NCBI GenBank assembly: GCA_017555765.1 | Contig: JAFZFT010000013.1 | Coordinates: 1 to 35,694, forward strand | Source of the DNA: Clostridia bacterium | Lineage (GTDB): Bacteria; Bacillota; Clostridia; Oscillospirales; Acutalibacteraceae | Direction: 5' to 3' | DNA length: 35,694 nt | Shown: positions 32,273-35,694 of the stretch, piece by piece | How positions within the stretch are numbered: the stretch's first letter is position 1 | How the letters are laid out: each line of letters starts with the position of its first letter | Made by a program: the position numbers and the translations under genes | The notes under the pieces: model-generated | Databases searched by the model: none | What the model saw: only the letters and a program-made list of their open reading frames with translations | What the model was told of the DNA's origin: nothing

Positions 32273-33337
32273 TTATAAAACAATAAGCTTCTTTTCGCAG
32301 TTTGTAAGATTGATATAACCATCATCTGTTATATAAGCCATATCTTCAATTCTTACTCCGAATTCGTTAGGTATATATATACCTGGCTCTATGGTAACGA
32401 TGTGTCCCGCAGTGAGAATATCTGAGGAATTCGGGTTGAGTGTGGGCTTTTCGTGAATTTCTACACCGACACCGTGACCGAGACCGTGTCCGAAGTTCTC
32501 ACCGTAACCCGCGGACTTTATTATATTTCTTGAAACTGCATCAATATCTCTGCAGGCAATGCCCGGCTTTAAAGCTTCAACACCTGCCATCTGTGCTTTG
32601 AGTACGGTTTCGTAAACCTCTGCCTGCTTCGAGGAAACCTCTCCGAAGGCAATAGTTCTTGTCATATCCGAATGATAGAAATCAACAACTGCACCGTAAT
32701 CCATCGTGATAAAATCGCCCTTTTCGATTTTTTTATCTGACGGTACGCCATGAGGAAGTGAGCTGTTTTTACCGCTGACGGCTATAGTATCAAAGGAAAG
32801 AGCGTCCGCACCGTTTCTGAGCATAAAGTATTCAAGCTCGAGTGCAATTTCCTTTTCGGTCTTTGTATCATCAATAAAGCCGAGTATATGCTCAAAGGCT
32901 TTTTCTGATATTCTCTGAGCCTTGATTATCTTATCAACCTGATCACGGCTCTTTGTAATGCGGATTTCATTTATAGCCTTATCGAGGCTTCCGTCACAGC
33001 TTACTGAAACAGATGAAAATAAATCCTTGATTTCATTAAAGCGAGAAACAGTTACTCTTGTACTTTCGAGCTTAAGCTCCTTTACTCCCAGACTGTTGAT
33101 AAGCTCTGCAAGATCTGACTGCATTGATTTAAGAAGTAAAATCTCATCACAACACTTGATTTTATTCTGTGCCGCCTCTATATATCTGCTATCTGTAAGA
33201 AAACAGGATTTATCCTTTGTAACAACGAGGTATCCGTTTGAGGAATGGAAGGAAGTAAAATATGAAACATTCTCCTCGCTCATTATAAGAGCGGCAGAAT
33301 CAGTTCCGGAAAAATGTTCTTTGAGTTTTTCAAGCAT
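32273..33337 (-). CDS. Xaa-Pro aminopeptidase/dipeptidase (M24 family)
   Basis: 354 residues. Creatinase-like N-domain (about 1-125), then the pita-bread catalytic domain. Metal ligands are visible: Asp in 'ITMDYG', Asp in 'HSDMTRT', His in 'GHGLGHGVG', Glu in 'TIEPGIY' and Glu in 'VRIEDM'. It removes N-terminal residues before proline. The ATG at 33337 is taken over an in-frame GTG three codons earlier, which seems to be part of the weak GGTG ribosome site. PepP and PepQ cannot be separated by eye, so no symbol is given. Confidence 0.92.
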   Translation of the reverse strand: MLEKLKEHFSGTDSAALIMSEENVSYFTSFHSSNGYLVVTKDKSCFLTDSRYIEAAQNKIKCCDEILLLKSMQSDLAELINSLGVKELKLESTRVTVSRFNEIKDLFSSVSVSCDGSLDKAINEIRITKSRDQVDKIIKAQRISEKAFEHILGFIDDTKTEKEIALELEYFMLRNGADALSFDTIAVSGKNSSLPHGVPSDKKIEKGDFITMDYGAVVDFYHSDMTRTIAFGEVSSKQAEVYETVLKAQMAGVEALKPGIACRDIDAVSRNIIKSAGYGENFGHGLGHGVGVEIHEKPTLNPNSSDILTAGHIVTIEPGIYIPNEFGVRIEDMAYITDDGYINLTNCEKKLIVL

Positions 33338-33371
33338 AGTATACACCGTCTTTTGAATAATATAAATGACA

Positions 33372-33402
33372 AAAATCGCCCGATAAAACTGCGGGCGATT
33401 TT
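33372..33402 (-). terminator. rpsU terminator
   Basis: AAAATCGCCCG and CGGGCGATTTT form an 11-bp stem with a 9-base loop directly after the rpsU stop, followed by T. Confidence 0.85.
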
Positions 33403-33409
33403 AGTTTGA

Positions 33410-33586
33410 TTACTTAAATTTGCGCTTACGAGCAGCTTCAGACTTCTTCTTTCTTGCTACTGAGGGCTTTTCATAATGTTCTCTTTTACGAACTTCCTGA
33501 ATAATGCCATCGCGTGAAGTCTGTCTCTTAAAACGTCTGAGAGCACTGTCGAGTGACTCGTTCTCTTTTACTTTTACCTGACTCAT
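33410..33586 (-). CDS. rpsU: 30S ribosomal protein S21
   Basis: 58 residues: [20 protein letters not shown], then '[28 protein letters not shown]' with a Lys/Arg-rich tail. This is the standard S21 length and pattern. S21 helps translation initiation on the 30S subunit. GGGAGGG lies seven bases before the ATG. It has a perfect promoter upstream and its own terminator. Confidence 0.96.
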   Translation of the reverse strand: MSQVKVKENESLDSALRRFKRQTSRDGIIQEVRKREHYEKPSVARKKKSEAARKRKFK

Positions 33587-33646
33587 TTATATTTCCCTCC
33601 CTTACCTGTTAGCAGGGGTTTATTTCCATTCAAGGATACGCAAATT

Positions 33647-33675
33647 ATTATACATTAAGTTTTTTATCTTGTCAA
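33647..33675 (-). promoter_or_regulatory. Consensus promoter for rpsU
   Basis: On the minus strand TTGACA (33675-33670), 17 bases, TATAAT (33652-33647). The 5' leader contains CCTG-CTAA-CAGG, a small hairpin close to the ribosome site. Confidence 0.88.
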
Positions 33676-33727
33676 TAGAATTTTTTCAATATTCTGCTCT
33701 GTTTTTATCTTTTTTGAGCCAATAATA

Positions 33728-35694
33728 TTATTTTATAACAATATTAACAAGTCTTCCCTTAACATAAAGCTCCTTAATCACTGTTTTTCCTGCGATTTCC
33801 TCTGCAATCTTTTCGTCAGCCTTAGCAGCAGCAATTGCATCAGCAGCTTCAATATCAGCAGCAATGTTGAGCTTTGCTCTTACCTTACCGTTAACCTGAA
33901 CAACGATTTCAATTGTATCATCAACGCACTTTGCTTCATCGTATGAGGGCCACTGTGTTGTTGCAAGAAGGCCGTCACCGAATACTGCCTCGTTGATTTC
34001 TTCAGTTACGTGAGGAGCAAAGGGGTTAACAAGAAGGAGAAGTGCCTTAAGCTCAGCCTTGTTAATTGCACCCTTATTGTAAACTGCATTGAGAAGAGTC
34101 ATAAGAGCAGCGATAGCTGTATTGTACTTAAGGGTTTCGATATCCTCGGACACCTTCTTGATTGTCTTATGGAATGAGGATGAAAGCTCTGCTGAGAATT
34201 CATCTCCGTCTGTCAGGATTTCCTGAAGATTCCAAATTCTGTCAACAAATCTCTTACAACCCTTAACTGAGTTTTCTGACCAGGGAGCTGCCTGCTCATA
34301 GTCACCCATAAAGAGTACATAAGTACGAAGAACGTCGGCGCCGAATACGTCAACAACGTCGTTGGGGTCGATTACGTTACCTCTTGACTTGCTCATCTTA
34401 ACACCGTCGGGACCGAGAATAAGACCCTGAGCGGTACGCTTTGCATAAGGCTCTTCGCAGGGTACTGCACCGATATCGTAAAGGAACTTATGCCAGAAAC
34501 GTGAGTAGATAAGGTGACGGGTTACGTGCTCCATACCACCGTTGTACCAGTCAACAGGCATCCAGTACTTAAGCTTATCCATATTTGCAAGCTCGTTATC
34601 GTTGTGAGGATCGATGTAACGAAGGAAGTACCATGACGAGCCTGCCCACTGAGGCATTGTATCGGTTTCTCTCTTAGCTGCGCCGCCGCACTTGGGACAG
34701 GTGCAGTTTACGTATTCCTCAATCTTTGCAAGGGGGCTTTCGCCATCCTGGCCGGGCTCGAAGTTTTCGACCTTAGGAAGCTTGAGAGGAAGCTCTGAAT
34801 AAGGAACTGCAACCATACCGCACTTTTCACAGTGAACAATGGGAATGGGCTCGCCCCAGTAACGCTGACGGTTGAATGCCCAGTCCTTCATCTTGTACTG
34901 AACACCCTTTTCACCGATGCCCTGCTTTTCAAGCTCTTCAAGTACTCTTGCGATTGAGCTCTTCTTATCCTTATAACCGTTGAGGTAATCGGAGTTAACC
35001 ATTTCGCCGTCGCCTGTATAAGCTTCAACTGAAATATCTCCGCCCTTGATAACCTCGATAATATCAATACCGAACTTCTTTGCGAAGTCGTAGTCACGCT
35101 GGTCGTGTGCAGGCACAGCCATAATAGCACCTGTACCGTAGCCCATCATAACATAGTCTGAAATAAAGATGGGGATTTCCTTACCGTTTACGGGGTTGAT
35201 TGCAACGAAGCCATCAAGTTTAACGCCTGTCTTATCCTTAACAAGCTGAGTACGCTCGAACTCAGTCTTCTTTGCACATTCGCTTCTGTAATTTTCAACA
35301 TCAACAAAGTTCACAATCATATCCTTGTACTGATCAAGCATAGGATGCTCGGGAGCCATAACCATAAAGGTAACACCGAAAAGAGTATCGGGACGTGTTG
35401 TATAAATTCTGAGAGTTTCCTCTGTATTCTTAACATTGAAGTTTACAAAAGCACCTGTTGACTTACCAATCCAGTTTTCCTGCTGAAGCTTTACATTGGG
35501 AAGATAATCAACTTCCTTGAGACCATCAAGAAGCTTGTCTGCGTACTCTGTGATACGAAGATACCAAACATCCTTTGACTTCTGTACGATATCACTGTGA
35601 CAGATATCACACTTACCGCCCTGTGAGTCCTCGTTTGAAAGAACAACCTTACATGAGGGGCAGTAGTTAACGAGAGTCTTATCTCTGAAAGCAA
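33728..35694 (-). CDS. leuS: Leucyl-tRNA synthetase (N-terminus beyond window)
   Basis: The frame stays open to the window edge: upstream of the Met at 35365 it reads 'AFRDKTLVNYCPSCK...' with a Cys pair, then 'DVWYLRITEYADKLLDGL', 'NWIGKSTGAFVNF' and 'TTRPDTLFG', the editing (CP1) domain. About 655 residues are visible. 'GVKMSKSRGNVIDPNDVV' is the KMSKS site, 'QRYWGEPIP' and 'DWYNGGMEHVTRHLIYSRFW' are typical LeuRS, and the C-terminal domain ends in 'VIKELYVKGRLVNIVIK'. The HIGH motif would be outside the window. It charges tRNA-Leu. Confidence 0.96.
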   Translation of the reverse strand, partial: AFRDKTLVNYCPSCKVVLSNEDSQGGKCDICHSDIVQKSKDVWYLRITEYADKLLDGLKEVDYLPNVKLQQENWIGKSTGAFVNFNVKNTEETLRIYTTRPDTLFGVTFMVMAPEHPMLDQYKDMIVNFVDVENYRSECAKKTEFERTQLVKDKTGVKLDGFVAINPVNGKEIPIFISDYVMMGYGTGAIMAVPAHDQRDYDFAKKFGIDIIEVIKGGDISVEAYTGDGEMVNSDYLNGYKDKKSSIARVLEELEKQGIGEKGVQYKMKDWAFNRQRYWGEPIPIVHCEKCGMVAVPYSELPLKLPKVENFEPGQDGESPLAKIEEYVNCTCPKCGGAAKRETDTMPQWAGSSWYFLRYIDPHNDNELANMDKLKYWMPVDWYNGGMEHVTRHLIYSRFWHKFLYDIGAVPCEEPYAKRTAQGLILGPDGVKMSKSRGNVIDPNDVVDVFGADVLRTYVLFMGDYEQAAPWSENSVKGCKRFVDRIWNLQEILTDGDEFSAELSSSFHKTIKKVSEDIETLKYNTAIAALMTLLNAVYNKGAINKAELKALLLLVNPFAPHVTEEINEAVFGDGLLATTQWPSYDEAKCVDDTIEIVVQVNGKVRAKLNIAADIEAADAIAAAKADEKIAEEIAGKTVIKELYVKGRLVNIVIK

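Noticed and set aside
35491..35694. Separate 67-residue open frame at the right edge
   Set aside because: It is out of frame with leuS, whose reading frame stays open to the edge with clear LeuRS motifs.

Overview
The window looks like the chromosome of a low-GC Gram-positive gut or rumen anaerobe of the Clostridia (Oscillospirales / Ruminococcus-like). The support is: strong AGGAGG ribosome sites and TTGACA-17-TATAAT promoters, an IreB regulator, an HflX/PepP/S21/LeuRS core, DUF421-DUF4363 and DUF4830 genes, a BspA-like leucine-rich surface protein, a GPH symporter beside GH31 and GH43 enzymes, and an F420-ligase-like gene in a non-archaeal setting. This is inferred from gene content; no species can be named.

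Layout. (1) 1-9.1 kb: a minus-strand operon of an O-antigen-ligase-like membrane protein and a 1656-residue LRR surface protein. It has a consensus promoter and a 28-bp palindrome in its leader, and is divergent from an XRE regulator, an ECF sigma factor and its likely DUF4367 anti-sigma partner. A 133-bp direct repeat lies at 49-181 and again at 9141-9274. (2) 9.3-13.8 kb: a small integrative element. It has a long structured leader (promoter, 19-bp terminator-like hairpin, possible pseudoknot, possible leader peptide), two unknown genes, an excisionase-like gene, a tyrosine integrase, a MobC-like ribbon-helix-helix protein, a DUF6075 protein, a second excisionase-like gene and an unknown cargo gene. 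It lies next to the 3' end of guaA. (3) 13.8-16.1 kb: guaA without its glutaminase domain, downstream of a CofE-like ligase. (4) 16.4-22.4 kb: a glycan locus with a GPH symporter and YhhN membrane protein on minus, divergent from GH31 and GH43 on plus. (5) 22.4-25.1 kb: small genes plus a repeat-rich zone. It holds two arrays of short hairpins with fixed separators, two strong terminators and two copies of an element bearing pieces of a tRNA 3' end, beside tRNA-Arg(CCG). (6) 25.1-35.7 kb: mostly housekeeping genes, namely ireB, a SanA/ElyC-like protein, DUF421/DUF4363, prmA, a GH13 enzyme, DUF4830, hflX, pepP, rpsU and a 5'-truncated leuS.

How parts may work together. The ligase-like enzyme and the surface protein share one transcript, which suggests that the surface protein or a cell-surface glycan is modified. 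The GPH importer would bring in oligosaccharides trimmed by GH31 and GH43 inside the cell, since neither enzyme has a signal peptide. The least explained parts are the hairpin-array/tRNA-tail modules at 23.5-25.1 kb and the 0.5-kb leader of the integrative element.
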